Below, piece after piece: positions 62,697 to 64,000 of a stretch of 64,000 bases of DNA. The DNA is from CAXXOK01 sp963674895 (GTDB taxonomy: Bacteria > Bacillota > Clostridia > Christensenellales > Aristaeellaceae). Made by a program: the position numbers and the translations under genes. The stretch spans positions 1,922,001 to 1,986,000 of the forward strand of contig CAXXCY010000003.1 of NCBI GenBank assembly GCA_963674895.2, read 5' to 3'. The notes under the pieces were generated by a model. That model worked only from the letters and a program-made list of their open reading frames with translations. It made no database searches and was not told where the DNA came from. The stretch's first letter is position 1, and every line of letters starts with the position of its first letter.

Positions 62697-63956
62697 TTGG
62701 CGTCATTTGATTCGTTGCACATCATCGATCCCATTCTAAAAGCACTGCAAAAACAAGAGTACAAGGTTCCCACCCCCATCCAGGAGCAGGCAATCCCGCC
62801 GCTGCTCATGCGCAGGGACTTGCTGGGCTGCGCGCAGACGGGCACGGGCAAAACCGCGGCGTTCGCCATCCCCATCCTCCAGCACCTGGCGCAGGAAAGG
62901 CCGCAGGGGCGCCGGAAGATCCGCGCGCTGATCCTCTCCCCCACGCGCGAGCTTGCGACGCAGATCGGCGAAAGCTTCACAGCCTACGGCGCGTATCTGG
63001 GACTCAAAAACACGGTGATATTCGGCGGCGTATCGCAGGTGCCGCAGGTGGCGCGGCTGGCTGCGGGCGTGGACATACTGGTCGCGACGCCGGGCAGGCT
63101 TCTGGACCTGATGGGCCAGCGGCACGTGCACCTGCAAGCCGTACAGTATTTCGTGCTGGACGAGGCAGACCGGATGCTGGATATGGGCTTCCTGCACGAC
63201 GTGGAAAAGGTGATCGCGCAGCTGCCCACACGGCGGCAGACCATGCTGTTTTCCGCCACCATGCCCCCGGCCATCGAAAAACTGACCAAAACCATCTTAA
63301 GCGATCCGGTCAGGGTCGCGGTCGCGCCGGTGTCCTCCACGGTGGACACGGTGGAGCAGTCCGTGTATTTCGTCAACAAGCACAACAAAATCCCGCTGCT
63401 CATCCACCTGCTCAAGGACCGCACGGTGGTTTCCGCGCTGGTGTTTTCCCGCACGAAGCACGGGGCCGATAAGATCGCCCGCAAGCTCATGCAGGCGGGC
63501 GTCGCCGCCGACGTGATCCACTCCAACAAGAGCCAGAACGCGCGGCAGGCCGCGCTGGGGCGCTTCAAGGACGGGCAGGCGCGCGTGCTGGTGGCGACGG
63601 ATATCGTCGCCCGCGGCATCGATATCGACGAGCTTTCCCACGTGGTCAACTTCGACCTCCCCGAGGTGCCGGAGGCCTACGTGCACCGCATCGGCCGCAC
63701 CGCCCGCGCGGGGCTCGGCGGCACGGCGATCGCCTTTTGCGATGAGCCCGAGAAAAAGCTCCTCAGGGAAATCGAGAAGCTGATCGGCAAGAAAATCCCC
63801 GTCGTCAGCAGCCACCCCTATCCGCTGGTCGACATGGACCCGCCGCCCGCGCCCGCGCAGCAGGCCCGCAATATGCCCCGCAAGCCCGCGCCCGGCCGCG
63901 ATTTCCAAAAGCCGAAGCCCCGGAACACGGGATACAAATCCAGCCGCTACCGGTAA
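62697..63956 (+). CDS. DEAD-box ATP-dependent RNA helicase
   Basis: A 419-residue DEAD-box helicase (RhlE/CshA-like) that unwinds RNA duplexes. All core motifs are present: Q motif FDSLHIIDPILKAL..TPIQEQAIP, AQTGTGKT (I), PTRELATQ (Ia), ATPGR (Ib), LDEADRML (II), SATM (III), LVATDIVARGIDI (V) and HRIGRTARAG (VI). The C-terminal tail, about 45 residues, is rich in Pro, Lys and Arg (RNMPRKPAPGRDFQKPK), as in RNA-binding extensions. The start is TTG 62697 with AAGGAG at 62685-62690. The long leader suggests cold or RNA-based control. Confidence 0.95.
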   Translation: MASFDSLHIIDPILKALQKQEYKVPTPIQEQAIPPLLMRRDLLGCAQTGTGKTAAFAIPILQHLAQERPQGRRKIRALILSPTRELATQIGESFTAYGAYLGLKNTVIFGGVSQVPQVARLAAGVDILVATPGRLLDLMGQRHVHLQAVQYFVLDEADRMLDMGFLHDVEKVIAQLPTRRQTMLFSATMPPAIEKLTKTILSDPVRVAVAPVSSTVDTVEQSVYFVNKHNKIPLLIHLLKDRTVVSALVFSRTKHGADKIARKLMQAGVAADVIHSNKSQNARQAALGRFKDGQARVLVATDIVARGIDIDELSHVVNFDLPEVPEAYVHRIGRTARAGLGGTAIAFCDEPEKKLLREIEKLIGKKIPVVSSHPYPLVDMDPPPAPAQQARNMPRKPAPGRDFQKPKPRNTGYKSSRYR

Positions 63957-64000
63957 ATACAAAACCCCGGCAGAAACCGCTTCAAGGAATAGCGGTCTCC

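Overview
The window is GC-rich bacterial chromosome with low-GC islands only in regulatory gaps. The gene complement points to an anaerobic, glycan-using member of the class Clostridia. The evidence is a DUF4364 protein, EFR1-type flavodoxin/ferredoxin, SecG, a CIRCE operator, BlaI/BlaR1, the pgsA-cinA-recA order, PxTG wall anchors, YesM/YesN regulators and CUT1 sugar ABC loci without their own ATPase. A Christensenellales-like lineage is a guess. No prophage, IS transposase, CRISPR array or rRNA was seen.

Layout. 1-6.0 kb: a sugar ABC transporter (binding protein cut by the window edge, ATPase, permease), an L-rhamnose-mutarotase-like protein, an AraC regulator and a fucose/arabinose-isomerase-family enzyme, together a deoxysugar or pentose locus. 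6.1-8.6 kb: a heliorhodopsin with its own promoter, long leader and terminator, then a DUF1858 redox protein, a ferritin-like protein and an ECF S-component. 8.6-9.8 kb: a 130-bp inverted-repeat element, secG and a GNAT enzyme. 9.9-17.9 kb (mostly minus strand): htpG under a perfect CIRCE, tdk, DUF4364, an HPr-like protein without the active-site histidine loop, EFR1, comF and recD2. 18.2-25.5 kb: a peptidoglycan-binding protein, dnaA (with an unusual DNA-binding signature and no dnaN beside it), two paralogous wall-anchored surface proteins, and recA-cinA. 25.5-32.9 kb: pgsA, rimO, rluD, lspA, a large membrane protein, an FAD protein and a HAD phosphatase. In 25.0-31.4 kb four genes carry eight homopolymer frameshifts, which looks like local sequence error. 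32.9-38.7 kb: apgM, murG, glmM and a second pseudouridine synthase.

38.8-48.9 kb is a regulated glycan locus: YesM/YesN two-component system, CUT1 transporter, an MDR dehydrogenase, a Gfo/Idh/MocA oxidoreductase and a GH4 enzyme with the CHEV motif of alpha-galacturonidases, then a glycerophosphodiesterase. It resembles lplABCD of Bacillus and suggests use of pectin-derived oligosaccharides, matching the deoxysugar locus at the left edge. 49.3-55.0 kb is a LacI-controlled fructan/sucrose locus (binding protein, two permeases, GH32). 55.1-58.5 kb holds BlaI, a BlaR1-like M56 peptidase and a secreted protein split by an in-frame amber codon. 58.7-64.0 kb: tRNA-Arg, tRNA-His, tRNA-Gln, a copy of a dispersed repeat, superoxide dismutase, Tex and a DEAD-box RNA helicase with an attenuator-like leader.

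The most interesting items are the heliorhodopsin and its leader, the DnaA signature change, the inverted-repeat element before secG, the redox-type glycosidase cluster, the dispersed repeat family and the amber-split protein.
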